A stretch of DNA of 64,000 nt from Rhizopus arrhizus (lineage: Eukaryota; Mucoromycota; Mucoromycetes; Mucorales; Rhizopodaceae): contig JAKZZE010000007.1 of the NCBI GenBank assembly GCA_024220505.1, positions 1,860,001 through 1,924,000 of the forward strand, written 5' to 3'. Shown here one piece after another: positions 36,848 to 47,716 of the stretch (the stretch's first letter is position 1; each line of letters starts with the position of its first letter). Below the pieces are notes generated by a model. It was not told the DNA's origin, did no database searches, and saw only the letters and a list, made by a program, of their open reading frames with translations. A program made the position numbers and the translations under genes.

Positions 36848-37866
36848 AAAAAAGCTCTTTGTTACAAAATAAATGAAATACTTTCTGCTTTTTAAGATTA
36901 TTCTGAATGAATATATCTTACTACGAGCTCCAAATAGTTTGATTTCGCTAAAATATAAGTCATGCTGAAGCAAACAAGATACGAAATGAATTGGTATGGA
37001 ACATTTCCAGCTATGATTTGCTTTGCAAAGTAAATTACATATGCATTGTATGCTTATATGAAGATATAGACTTAAAAACACTTTCTTGGATTAAATAGAA
37101 TGAACAAACCATTCAAGTTGCTTTCTTAATAAAGAGATAAATAAAAATAAAAAAAAGATAAAGCATTTATTCATTCACTCCATCTCAACCATGCTTCGTT
37201 ACACACCCCTTGCCAATACCATGGACTACAATATCCATATTATCTGATATTGCTGCTAAATCATATGGTTCTTCTTTTACTTTTGTGTTAGTAATTAAAG
37301 TAATTTTAAATGCGGTATACATCTACTAGCATAAGATCTCTTTCAAAATACCTTTTAAATAAAGGCGATCATTCAATTAGCTTTGCTAAAGTTGTCTATT
37401 GGTAAGGAGGCGTAAGGAAGGTCAACAATAAAGATACTGGAGAGTAAATCATGAGCGTATAACATACTTTTACATTTTATGCATGTACAGGATGTGCAAA
37501 ATGAATAGGAATAAATTCAATGAATAGCAAAAAATTGAACAGTTAAAAAATGATAAAAGGGTTGATAACAAAGTATATATACCGAAACTTACAAGATTCA
37601 TAGTTTAGCCGAATTTATGGAACCTTCTATAAAAAAATTGAAGCATCAAATGAGGTTGGATTCAAAGCTTATTATATCATCTTGCTCATCAGATATAAAA
37701 CAATATATATATGGTCATGAATTAGAAATACTGACATGCTCAATACTACTTAAAAGATTAAAAAGAGGCCGCTGAATAATGTGGACTATTTTTGTGATGT
37801 GCGTGTAGCATTATCATACCACAGAACATACTAAAGGAATATATAGCTTACGGAACTATTTTTTAT
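36848..37866. other. Intergenic, no gene recognised
   Basis: About 1 kb between two genes that end towards each other. AT-rich, with no supportable ORF, RNA gene or repeat. Confidence 0.45.
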
Positions 37867-39855
37867 TTATTGAATTGTTTGTTTAAAGCTTTTTCTTGGA
37901 ATTTTTACATTATCCAAATAAATATCGCTTACTGATTTACAGCGAATGGTAATTACTCCAATAGAAGGAACATAATTTCCAGGCATAACCTCAGTCGTAT
38001 AAAGACTGTATAAACTATTCAATTCATCAAGCTGTCCATCATCTTGAACAACACTATATTGCGGATAAGCAAACGAATGGCTTAATCCTGAGATGTGACA
38101 CCAAGCAACCTTGCTCTCTTTCGTGTCTTCACTTGCCACCTTGCTTATGTGTCTACTCGCCAGCGAGTATTCATCCGGATCGACATGAAGCAGCTTGATG
38201 GCTACATACTCGATTGTTTCTGCAAGTCCAGTATAGATTAAAAAGGAGCTAAGATAAAATTTCTCAAAACGACTATAAGGCATATCAAATACACAATAGT
38301 TGTTGGTGTATGTGGGTATAGAGATTGGGACATTAAGTTTTGCTTTCGTCACTTCACATCTTCTGAAACCCATCTGTTTCAATCGAGGACAACAAAGGCT
38401 AAGATAGGAAAAGACAAGCTGATGATTCTGCACTCTTGATTGGACGAGGCTTAGAGAACAAAGAGAAAAAGTGCTAAAGTTGGTGTGTAAGACTTGAATC
38501 TCTGCTCCAACCAAGGAGAGCTCTTGCAGTTGAGGCATGTTTTCCAAAAAGTGATCCATCAAGAAGGGCGTGAATGGGTATTGATCCATGAGGCCTTTGG
38601 AGAGTGAAAGTTCAAGCGATACCAGCTGTCGACACTGAAACAGGTTGAGTGTCACGCCCGACCAGCCAGGTGTTTGTTCCCACACTCGTAATCGCAAAAA
38701 GCGCAGCTGCCTTAATCCAAAGGCTGCGATAATCAATAAAAACTGACATGACTCAATGGCCTGATAGGTCTTGAAGTCAATATAGAGATTCTCAACTGGA
38801 CAAGTAGGTGCTTTCAATTCCAGTGCTAAACCTTTTGAGAGTAGCTGCGGGGCATTTCTTCCTCCGATGGTCAGCGATTTCATGAAACGCAAGCTTCGTA
38901 TTAAATTCACAAGGGCTTGCTGCCACATCCATTTTGTACCAAATCGACTAGTAGCAAGTTGATTTATGCTAAGGTCTTGTAAATGAGGGTAATTGTTCTG
39001 TATAAACTCAAACCATTTAATAGAATCTATGTGACCCTGAATTGTTAATGATTTCAGGTTCGGTTTTTCTGCAAAATTTGAAAGTATATTTGAATCATAA
39101 ACAGAAGCAGGAGGTTCATGCCTTGAAGGATTTGTGCGTATGAATTCCAAGGTGTGAAGTTTAGGTAAGGCTGTGTGAATGTTTTGTAATAGTTTACTGA
39201 TATTTAATCTACTTTGAGTATTTTTAAAGAGGATTTCGACAACAAGATGTTCTATAGTGGGTATAAGATACAAAAAGGAAGTTAATTCATCCTCTTGTTG
39301 AGAAGAATAGCAGTAATTGATATTTAAATAAGTAAGACAAGAACCAAAGATGGACGTAAAAGGAGAATACAAAAAGGTGGAATGCTGTATTGGAGAACAC
39401 CGTATGATATATTTCCACTGTTTCATTTCTGCTGTCAACTGAAGATGCTTCCACTGTGACCTATCAAATTCAAATATTTCTAATTGTGGGCACAGGTCAT
39501 TTAACAGCACCAATTGTTTTTGAGTTATATTAATATGTTTTACGTAGTATGGATCATCCAAATCTTCCAAAAAGTCTACTGTTTCATTATATTGAATACT
39601 GTTGTGAAGATATAATGCCTTAATCAGATGACCATTGTGATATTCCTCTTTTAAACTTTTTGAAAAACACAAAGAATCAATCAGTTTTTTAAATTGTGTG
39701 TCGGAATAGATATTGATCACTCGATACAACACTCTTTGAAAAGCATGATACCAAAACCGATTCACATGAAGACAGTTATAACAATCTTGAAATGATAAAT
39801 AAGCTGATATTTGATGCAAAAATTCTGGAGGAAGTCTATTATTTGACTTCTTCAT
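37867..39855 (-). CDS. F-box/leucine-rich-repeat-type protein
   Basis: A single-exon gene of 662 aa. The N-terminus RLPPEFLHQISAYLSFQDCY followed by CLHVNRFWYHAFQRVLYR is a typical F-box (LP..hh..I..hL...d...C..V...W). The rest consists of irregular leucine-rich segments (LYLNINYCYSS-like units, LKSLTIQGHID, LQELSLVGAEIQ, CRQLVSLELSLSKG, LRFLRLRVWEQ) that suggest an LRR solenoid. Such proteins act as substrate receptors of SCF (Skp1-cullin-F-box) ubiquitin ligases; the substrate cannot be told. Mucoromycota carry large families of these. The start is the first ATG, with the F-box directly behind it. Confidence 0.85.
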   Translation of the reverse strand: MKKSNNRLPPEFLHQISAYLSFQDCYNCLHVNRFWYHAFQRVLYRVINIYSDTQFKKLIDSLCFSKSLKEEYHNGHLIKALYLHNSIQYNETVDFLEDLDDPYYVKHINITQKQLVLLNDLCPQLEIFEFDRSQWKHLQLTAEMKQWKYIIRCSPIQHSTFLYSPFTSIFGSCLTYLNINYCYSSQQEDELTSFLYLIPTIEHLVVEILFKNTQSRLNISKLLQNIHTALPKLHTLEFIRTNPSRHEPPASVYDSNILSNFAEKPNLKSLTIQGHIDSIKWFEFIQNNYPHLQDLSINQLATSRFGTKWMWQQALVNLIRSLRFMKSLTIGGRNAPQLLSKGLALELKAPTCPVENLYIDFKTYQAIESCQFLLIIAAFGLRQLRFLRLRVWEQTPGWSGVTLNLFQCRQLVSLELSLSKGLMDQYPFTPFLMDHFLENMPQLQELSLVGAEIQVLHTNFSTFSLCSLSLVQSRVQNHQLVFSYLSLCCPRLKQMGFRRCEVTKAKLNVPISIPTYTNNYCVFDMPYSRFEKFYLSSFLIYTGLAETIEYVAIKLLHVDPDEYSLASRHISKVASEDTKESKVAWCHISGLSHSFAYPQYSVVQDDGQLDELNSLYSLYTTEVMPGNYVPSIGVITIRCKSVSDIYLDNVKIPRKSFKQTIQ

Positions 39856-40236
39856 CTAATAAAAATTAAGAAGAAAAAAAAAAAAAGAAAGAAAAGGGGG
39901 AGAAGATGAGAATAAAAGGAGTTTTTTTTTGGGGGGGAATTCATAACTTTTATGTGTACTACTCTATTTTTTTTTTTCTTCTTTTTGTCAACATCAAGCC
40001 ATTTTTATAGAAATTAGATTATTTGATTTAAATTTGTATAAAAATATGTGTTTATTTTATGGTAATAATAATAAAGAGGTATAAATATATTAGAGTTACT
40101 CTATAAAAGTAATAATAGTGGAAGGGGAATGCTCTATATTCTATTTTTTTTTTTTAAGCAAAAAAAAAAGAGGGTCGTTTTATATGTTTAAAATGGGTAT
40201 ATAATTCTATATATACACATCTATTGCTCAGCTAAA
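39856..40236. other. Intergenic with A/T and G homopolymer runs
   Basis: Upstream region of the F-box gene and downstream region of the next minus-strand gene. It contains several poly-A/poly-T runs and a G9 run at about 39930, but no gene. Confidence 0.45.
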
Positions 40237-41989
40237 CTAAATCTCAACAGGTTTACAACCACGTGGCTTCATAAAGGACGCCATTCTCTTTACAAAGTTA
40301 TGATTTGATGTATCCTCGCTACTGTAAATATTTTTACTCTTTTCATATTCAATCGATAATGAATTACGAGTGAATTCCTTTGCAGATGATACCCTTCTCA
40401 CTTGCTTTGCTGGTACTGCTGTTTTTGATTTAAGGCCACCACCAAGCTTTATAAATGCCGATTTTGATTTCTTTAAACTTGGTCTTTTATCAGAATCATT
40501 GATATCATCATAGATGGATTGGAATGCCTGATTACTTTTTCTTTTTGACATTGTCTTTTCCATGACAACTGCAGATTTTCTCTTCTTTTTTGTGCGAACT
40601 TTTGGCTTTTTACTGTTGCAAATAAACTCTTCATGAATTATAGGGTTTATGCCTGGTGAATTAGGTGGTTCAGGTAATGGCTTGTCTCTTATTGAAAACT
40701 TCTCTGGTTCACTCAAGTCAGTGATGTTTGTATGCTTGAGCGTATTGCTTGTATCACTTGAATGTGTTGCATTGTTATTATCTACTTGCTGCTTTTTATT
40801 ACCTCCAGTAACAAGTGAAGCTAATCTAAGAATTGATTTTTTTTTAGATAAAGCTTTTTCTGAAGATGAATCCATGTTGCTTTGAATAGAGGAAGAGCGT
40901 ATCAAGGGCTGCTGTATGTTGTAATCGTCTGTTGTACGAGATCTAGCTGGAGTTTTTGTTTTGTTTTGTTCTTGTCGGTGTTTTAAGGATGACGATCGTT
41001 TAGGCACAGACTGTATGACTGTAGAAGTCTGTTTCTGTTGATTGCACAGCTTTTGGTTCAATTGGGATTTCATAGCCGAGTGTTCGAACGCAATTTTTTC
41101 AAATGCAGGTAATAAGCTTGTCAACATATCTTGAGAAGGTCGACGTTGAGATATTACTTTATTTGTAGGTTTGAATGGCAATTCAGGTAATTTAGGCGCT
41201 GTGTCAATTTTAATATCTACAGCAAAATCCATGTCAAATAAGCTCATGATTTCATTTGCTAGGTTCTGCGATACAACACTTGAAGTCACCCCTGTGTCAC
41301 TTGTCCAACTTAATCTATTCTTGTTTCCACTGAATCCACTCTTTCTTCTGGCCTGTTTAGCCACATCATCTACTGGGTTAGCTGGTAAGGGTTTATCTGA
41401 TAAAGGATATGGTCCTCGTGCTTCTAAAGACTCGGCGGAAATTGTTGTATTAGGCTGTGAAAAGATAGAAGAACAGGATGAACCAGTTGAATATGTCTTT
41501 TTTGATTCATCGTCCTCTTCTTGCTCTTCTTGCTCTTTTTCTTGCTCGTCTTTTACTGTCCACATATTTTCTTTTTCAATTTTATTATCTTCATAATGTG
41601 GTATGATATTCATATCTCTAAATGCTTCTATTGTTTGTGCATATTGAGCAAATATTTCTTCTAAACCTTCTTGTGTCATTTCTTCTAGTGATCTGTGAAA
41701 GGATTTAGTTTAATTACAAAAAATAAACCTTAATTATATCAATTTACTCTGGTGTAAAAAATTGCCAACGAGTCATTTGCTGTAAATATTCGGGTGGTGT
41801 AATTGAGTAGACATTTTCAAGCATATTTTTCACTATCGCTGTCTTTCTTAAAGAATGTAGATTTGGAGGAGCAAAGGTAAGTTGTGCAAGCTTAAAGTTG
41901 GATATCGCAGCAAGTTGAATTGGATTGTACGAAAATGCATTTTGTTTAATTAATAAACATTTATCTTTTATTTGTGTAGCTGAAGACAT
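40237..41989 (-). CDS. Uncharacterised, mainly disordered basic/Ser-rich protein
   Basis: Not recognised. Two exons (41989-41748 and 41692-40237) join in phase to 565 aa. The first about 110 residues look folded and helical (LAAISNFKLAQLTFAPPN, LRKTAIVKNMLENVYSITPP, YLQQMTRWQFFTPE, then LEEIFAQYAQTIEAFRDM). Then follow an acidic Glu/Gln-rich stretch, several Pro-rich short motifs (PYPLSDKPLPANP, RDKPLPEPPNSP) resembling SH3-binding sites, and a C-terminal half rich in Lys and Ser with basic clusters (KVRTKKKRKS). No membrane segment or catalytic motif. The pattern suggests a scaffold or adaptor with proline motifs, but that is inference only. Confidence 0.75.
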
Positions 41990-42089
41990 GAGAAGAAAAG
42001 AAGAAGAAAAAAAATTTCAGTAGAAAGTTTTCAATATAATAATCATGGTTGCACATGCAACACAGAATACAGATTCAATTGTTATTCAC

Positions 42090-42152
<63 letters not shown>

Positions 42153-43618
42153 ATATTCCTAAAGCTTATACAATAGTGATGACAAACATATTGTTATTAC
42201 TTGTAATTTATCTAAACAATCATTATAAAAACACACAACATTGCATTTGCTAAAAGGTTTCCTTACGGCTTTTCAATTAAAAAATACTTTTTTTTTGGTA
42301 ACACATCAAGCTTTTTCAGTTACTCCTTTTATGAAATAAAATAAAAAATAATAATCTCCTTACCATTCTGTTAAACCAATGAATAAGGACTTATTTAATA
42401 CTGGCTAATATACCAAAAAGGAAATGGTATGGCCAGATATCATCGTTCAATTAGCTTTTAAACAGTTTGAGTGCGTCAACTAGCGGACTAAATAGTCTAG
42501 GCACACGATTATATTTTTAAGTAAACAATAAAGTTAAAAGTGTTTCACAGTCAATTGAACATAGAAAATCTATTGATTTATTTTTATCTAATTCGTCATT
42601 GAAATTCAGTGAGATCAGAGAGATTACCTTAATACTTGTAAAAACACATCTTATCTGGTAGTTCATGCCAAGATTGCTTTTGCTGAGAATATTCACGTCA
42701 GTTATACAGACTGTATTTAGTCTTAAAGTGATCTGAATGCATTCTTTGTAATCAAAATCATCCATTGTTTACCTTTATTCTCAATTTAAAACCAATACTA
42801 TTTGCTTTTTTCATCTATACGCCAGGTAAAATAACTTGCATTTGTCATTCATACAACATTTACAGTGTAAGGAAATACGGTATTTCAATTGTCATGTGCC
42901 TGTATAGAAGAGCTGTGCCTAAAGAGAGATCTTATTAAAAGTACGAGATTTACACATTTAAGCTCAATAAACCCAGTCAAAAGTCTAGAAAGTAGCAGGA
43001 TCTTTATAGTTTACATTTGATAAAATAAAACTAAATTTATGTCAAAGCTTTCAAAAGCAGCTTGGATCATTTCATCAGACTCTTTCTTTTTTAATCATAA
43101 ATGAGTATTCATTCTGTCAAGAATAGCAAACTGACTGTAAGGAGCCTCGTCAGCAAGAAAGCTTTGTATTTCTTGGCTTGAATTGAAAAAATGCCTTTTT
43201 TTTTTCTTAGATGGAAACTCTACCACGTGGGAATATGTCATGGTAACGTATACCTGAAAAGGGTCATATTTGATTTTGGGATTTTCTTGCTAGTGAATTA
43301 CACTAAAAAAAAATCTTGTATCACCCAAGTATGACACCATACGGTTCGCGACCGATTCGAACAAACTTATTAATGAGAACAGCGCTTTGAATGTAAATTA
43401 ATGTAGTGATGATAAAAAATGACATAATTAAATTGATTCACTTTGGTGTTTGTTTTTAGAAAACATGTCGTTCGTACGCGTGATAAGACGCGTCTCTTGG
43501 TATGATTTAGAAGCAAGACTATACTATTTATTCTTGCGGATAAATTAATTTTCCTTTTGATACAGTTAAAGAAACTAGGTTGGGCCAATGAAAAAAATTT
43601 TGGTCAATTTAAAATTGG
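41990..43618. other. Intergenic, no gene recognised; poly-T and ATT repeats
   Basis: About 1.6 kb, including a 40-T run (42091-42130) followed by seven or so ATT units. The remaining sequence is AT-rich; the minus-strand frames at 42517-42765 and 43370-43588 show no recognisable motif. It ends at the left terminal inverted repeat of the Fanzor element. Confidence 0.45.
42091..42151. repeat. Poly-T tract followed by ATT microsatellite
   Basis: 40 consecutive T, then tandem ATT units. Confidence 0.9.
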
Positions 43619-43780
43619 ATTGGGACACGGTTGCCAAAATTGGATACCAATGCGAAAATGGGACAAAGGAGAGACAGAATGTTAGTTTTTTTTTTTTTTT
43701 TTTTTGGACAAACAACAATTGATTTTAAAATGTTTAACTCACCTTTTTTTTTGGAAAAAGCGAAAATGGAAATCAGACAC
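43619..43780 (+). repeat. Left terminal inverted repeat of the Fanzor element
   Basis: Inverted partner of 46981-47146. It contains subterminal GGGAC repeats, a T run of about 22 and a second T run of 9. It lies 133 bp beyond the Fanzor stop codon, so on the transcript it forms the 3' end of the element. Confidence 0.88.
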
Positions 43781-43913
43781 AGGAGTTTTGTAGATTGAAG
43801 GTGGTTAGTACATTATCCGTAAGCTTAAGAAAAAAAAGATTGTCCAACTTACACTGTACAGAAGTATGAGAGAGTCATATCAATCATACGGAAAGCTGGC
43901 CACTGGGATCTAA
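43619..43913 (-). ncRNA. Candidate omega/fRNA region at the 3' end of the Fanzor element
   Basis: In characterised Fanzor loci the guide RNA scaffold derives from the sequence after the coding region to the element end, with the guide in the flanking DNA. Here that is 133 bp of unique sequence plus the left TIR on the minus strand; the guide would be read from 43618 downwards. Placement is by analogy; no structure was computed. Confidence 0.35.
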
Positions 43914-46594
43914 CTAACGCACAAAGGCATCAAGACGCTGATTTTTGTTTTTTGCAGCAAATAAAAATATATCCAGTATGTTATGAGCAGCCATGATATC
44001 ACGATTCCATATGATATTGCAATTGTTTTGCTTACACTGCAATACAGTATGTACTCTTCGTTTTGATTTGGCGGTTACAACATTGTCTACGTTTCTAGTC
44101 TTGCATTTGTTGCAGATTTGGCTTGTTAAGTATTCATCCACCATGCAAATATCAAGCTGCTTTCCACAATATTTTTTCAAAGCCTTCTTAATCATCCGTA
44201 CAGGAGCAGATTTATTCCCACGGAGGCTGGAACCAAACATACCATCACCAAAAGCAATGATGGTTTTCTTGGATCTTTTTTCGTGATCAATGGGAGCAGA
44301 AGGATAGTATCTATTCTCTTTCTTGGTAGATGCTCTTACGCCTGTAGTTGCTTTTTCATCGTATTTGGCACTACCGTGAATGAAGCGCTTACAGATCTCA
44401 TGAACACCTTTTTGTTTTCTCATGTAGCATTTGAACTTCAGCTTTGACGACCTACACAGATTTTTGCATGTTGCTCAAGTAAACAAGTAAAAAAAAAAAA
44501 AAAAAAATCATGTTTTTACTTACCAAGCTTTTTCATTGTAGTAACTTGTAATATCGTCATATAAACTTAGTCTTTCTTTACAAGCTTTTAAAAATTCTGC
44601 CATATTGGATGTCTTCAACGAGCTTAAATTAGAAATTTTCAAAAACTGAGCCTTGTTTTGTTCTTGATGCTTTTTTCGTATAGAATTCGCATCATTATAG
44701 CCACACAGATGATAGTACTCGTCCAAGCTTGTAGTTCTTTGCCTTCCGGATGTATCGACGGCAGTTACAAGTGTGGCAACACCAGGATCTACTCCCCAAA
44801 TTTCACAGCCATTTTCAATATCTTCGAGGAAGTCCTCAGGCTGTTTTCCCAGTAGAGTATCTATTTGTTTTTTCTTCCTCACTCTAGAAAAAAGGAAAGA
44901 AATCGAATACCCATCGGTATATATAACGTTTCTATGTATAACTCGATTAAATTAAGGCTCTTATTTTTCAATTCAACTAAGCTAACTTACTGAAACTGTT
45001 TTTTCCCCTCTGAAAGGCTTTTTCGAGTTCGAAATCCCATTTTGGAAAAGTTAAAAAGCCTATAGTAGAAGTCCGAGAGAGCAGATTTATCTTTAACACC
45101 TTTTGGGATATTTTCAATACCAGATTGCTTCAACAATCGCCAGAAAGCTTGGGCATCTATTTGTATTGACTTCATCGCAAATGAGTATACAGGTAAGATG
45201 GAAAAAAAGCGATAGCCTCGCCGATCCGTGTATTTAGCAGGCGTGAATGTTCCATCTTCAATTCTAGACTGGATACTTGTAATAAATTTCAAAAGAGCAG
45301 GTAAATAGGACTCAAGCTTCTCTAATTTTTTCCCAAGCACTAGTGGTATTTTTGAATTAATGCTTTGCAGTACTTGTTCCTGTAAAGACTTGAAGCTTCG
45401 TCTATTGAGTGTTGAAGTAAACGTGAGTTCTTTTAACTTCCTATAAATGTAGGACTTGGAGGCAAAGGTGGCTGGTTTTTCTTCCATAATATACACCTTC
45501 TCATTTATCTTTTGCTGAAGATAGAAAAACCATTTGAAGAATTCATGAGGTTTGGAGTACAGGTCTTCCGCATCGCAGTTCATTGTCTGATATCGACTCC
45601 ATAATACATCCATCTTCTCTATGGTTTCTTCTAAACATTGATTTCTTTCTAAAAATGAGGGCCATACTGATTGCTGTTTCTGCTTTAATGTATAAACATA
45701 GTGAGAGAGTGCTTTTCTTTGGGCAACTGATAATCCTTTGCAATAGAAGGGAGAAGACATATCTGAAAAAGCTTCCAGAAAAAAGCGGGTTGTTCTCCTT
45801 TCATAGTTTTCACATACATGGTTGCGTATGAGTACATCGTATTGTTTACACATAATAGACAGAACAGACGAATATCCAATACTCTTGAGGGATTGAAGTA
45901 TTGTTTCATTGACTTGGCATTCGTTGCAAAATTCATCAAAGTAATCTTGACAGTATTTAGGAACCTTTTTGCCATTGCCAGTTACAACAGTGAAAATAGA
46001 ATAGACAAGGGTATGATCAATAATTGGCACTTGTTCTCCCTTATTTAAAAGCTTCAAAAAAATATAGTTCATGAATAGTGAGCCTACGTGGATCGCTTTG
46101 GTTGTGTAGGCCACTACTGAAGCAATCTTTTCATAAACCCTTGTGTCCGTACATATATTTTTTAAGGAGGATTTGATTACAAAAGTTTCCTTTTTCTCAT
46201 CAGGATTGTGAGATGGTTCCTTTTGCTTCTTTTTTGGGCAAAGGTTAGATGATGATCTTGAGTGAGTATGCAATCCGCAAGAAGGACATGTCTTTTCTGT
46301 ATTGCTTTTTGTTTTCATTCTAAAGTCCTGCAAAGCAAGTTGTTTATCTATTTTCTTCTGTATCTTTTTGGATGTAGGAGGAAGAGCACTAGGAGCCTGT
46401 GAAGTAGAAGCCTGTGAACCAGAAGCAACTGAAGTGGTCAGAGCAGATGTAACTGATATATTATCAGAATTGACTTCTTGAAAAAAAGTAAGGAACATGA
46501 TACCTCGCAATGTGTTATTTTGGTACTTACTCTTTAAAATCTTTCTTTTTGTTGACGAGCTCTTCGCGGGATCATTTTTATATCTTCGCTTCAT
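43914..46594 (-). CDS. Fanzor, eukaryotic RNA-guided endonuclease of the TnpB/OMEGA family
   Basis: Four exons (46594-46531, 46476-44991, 44883-44524, 44451-43914) total exactly 816 codons, 815 aa, without a break. Order: a basic, probably nuclear-localising N-terminus (TKRKILKK); a Ser/Thr-rich linker; a zinc knuckle CPSCGLHTHSRSSSNLCP (about 85-102); a helical REC/WED-like region to about 540; RuvC-I WGVDPGVATLVTAVD (Asp 549); RuvC-II region IIAFGDGMFGSS; VDEYLTSQICNKC with Glu 743; zinc ribbon Cys 750/753/776/781; RuvC-III IWNRDIMAAHNIL (Asp 788). Fanzors are known to use a relocated RuvC-II glutamate, and Glu 743 fits that place. The first intron is 54 nt, divisible by three, but has GTAAGT, a TTAC branch and an AG. 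In Fanzors the guide RNA is encoded at the element's 3' end, here 43913 down to 43619. Motif assignment is firm; RNA-guided cutting by this copy is inferred. Confidence 0.92.
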
Positions 46595-46906
46595 TATCTA
46601 TTATAAGCTTCAGAAAGAAAATAAATGTTTATAGATTTGTTCAAGTTCTGTTACTTTCTATTGAAATCCTTAATGACCAATGAAAGTTTTTTGATATATA
46701 ACAGTAGCAAAACTGATTAATTGCTTTGGAGCATCTCAAAACTATAGCTTGTGACGATCCAGCGTAATTACTAGTCATATGCTTTTCTTGACTATTTAAT
46801 TAATAGACTGGCAGGTAATGTAATTGGCTATACGGCTTATGTAATGTTATAAGATAATAAGCATTTTGCATAAAATTTATTCTACCTCATATCTTGTAAT
46901 ATACAC

Positions 46907-46941
46907 AGTGGGGGCTAAGTAAATCTGTCCATTTTGAAGAT
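46907..46941 (+). repeat. Solo TIR-like end of the 25.9-kb Tc1-type family
   Basis: CAGTGGGGGCTAAGTAAATC followed by TGTCCATTTTGAAGA resembles the inward-reading ends of the Tc1-type element at 25874/28967. It lies inside the Fanzor element, between the Fanzor start and the right TIR. No matching opposite end was found nearby. Confidence 0.5.
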
Positions 46942-46980
46942 GAATATTCATAACTTAAGCAATGGTTTCAGAAATTATTG

Positions 46981-47146
46981 CTTTGTCCGATTTCCATTTT
47001 CGCTTTTTCCAAAAAAAAAAGGTGAGTTAAACATTTTAAAATCAATTGTTGTTTGTCCAAAAAAAAAAAAAAAAAAAAACTAACATTCTGTCTCTCCTTT
47101 GTCCCATTTTCCCATCTGTGTCCCATTTTGGCAACTGTGTCCCAAT
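46981..47146 (-). repeat. Right terminal inverted repeat of the Fanzor element
   Basis: Inverted partner of 43619-43780; outer tip GTGTCCCAAT at 47137-47146, which directly adjoins the MITE at 47148. Confidence 0.88.
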
Positions 47147-47147
47147 A

Positions 47148-47395
47148 CGGACGTTGCCGTAGTGAGGACGGAAGATATGGTAAAGGACTCTCCGAATCGC
47201 GCACTTTTATTTGAAAATTTCCTTATATAATAAACTAAAATGTATACTATGTCTTCTTTATAACTTTCTAAGACGTTGATAATATATATGTATTTTTTTT
47301 TATATATATTAAATCTAAAATTCTTTTATACCAAGGGAAGGAAGTTAAAGGGCCGGGTTTTACTATATCTTCCGTCCTCACTACGGCAACGTCCG
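47148..47395. mobile_element. 248-bp MITE with 38-bp TIRs and TA target duplication
   Basis: Left 47148-47185 (CGGACGTTGCCGTAGTGAGG then ACGGAAGATATGGTAAA) is the inverted copy of right 47358-47395, with one mismatch. TA flanks both sides (47146-47147, 47396-47397). The interior is AT-rich and non-coding. The TA duplication indicates mobilisation by a Tc1/mariner-type transposase. Confidence 0.88.
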
Positions 47396-47451
47396 TATTT
47401 CTGCATAAGATTTAAATTACGACAGAACTGTTCTTTTTTTATACACTGATC

Positions 47452-47672
47452 TTAGTTATTTGGCATGCACATTAGAGTCCTATTATTGATGACTTTCTTT
47501 TCATCGATAAACAACTGATCACTAGTGTCGTGTCGCAGTTTGATACCTTTAAAGGGGGAAAGCTCGATCTTAACTACTTCAAAATTTTTATATAATTCAG
47601 TTTGGAATATCTCGCAATTCCAAAGATAGTACATAGGATACTTTTTCTTCAACCCAACAGAATTCTGCTTTT

Positions 47673-47716
<44 letters not shown>

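Larger units (their letters stand above)
43619..47146. mobile_element. TIR-bounded element carrying an intact Fanzor gene
   Basis: Left 43619-43780 and right 46981-47146 are inverted copies. Read inward, both begin ATTGGGACAC and continue through GTTGCCAAAAT, GAAAATGGGACAAAGGAGAG and ACAGAATGTTAG, then a T run of about 22, GGACAAACAACAATTGATTT, AAAATGTTTAACTCACC and GGAAAAAGCGAAAATGGAAATC. Similarity is near complete in the inner 120 bp, with a few changes near the tips. The interior is about 3.2 kb, and its only recognised gene is the Fanzor on the minus strand; no transposase was found. A TIR-bounded Fanzor is the arrangement known for Fanzor1 copies in eukaryotic DNA transposons. The target-site duplication is uncertain because a MITE adjoins the right tip. 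Confidence 0.85.

Noticed and set aside
43326..43366. TTCGAAC-containing stretch reminiscent of a tRNA B box
   Set aside because: No A box at the proper distance and no cloverleaf could be drawn.
46477..46530. Reading the Fanzor N-terminus straight through without an intron
   Set aside because: The 54-nt segment is open, but it has GTAAGT, a TTAC branch site and an AG, and its translation (hydrophobic GIMFLTFF) fits poorly with the basic N-terminus.
43914..46594. Calling the gene a bacterial TnpB/IS605 contaminant
   Set aside because: It has spliceosomal introns, a eukaryote-type N-terminal extension and lies in fungal sequence.
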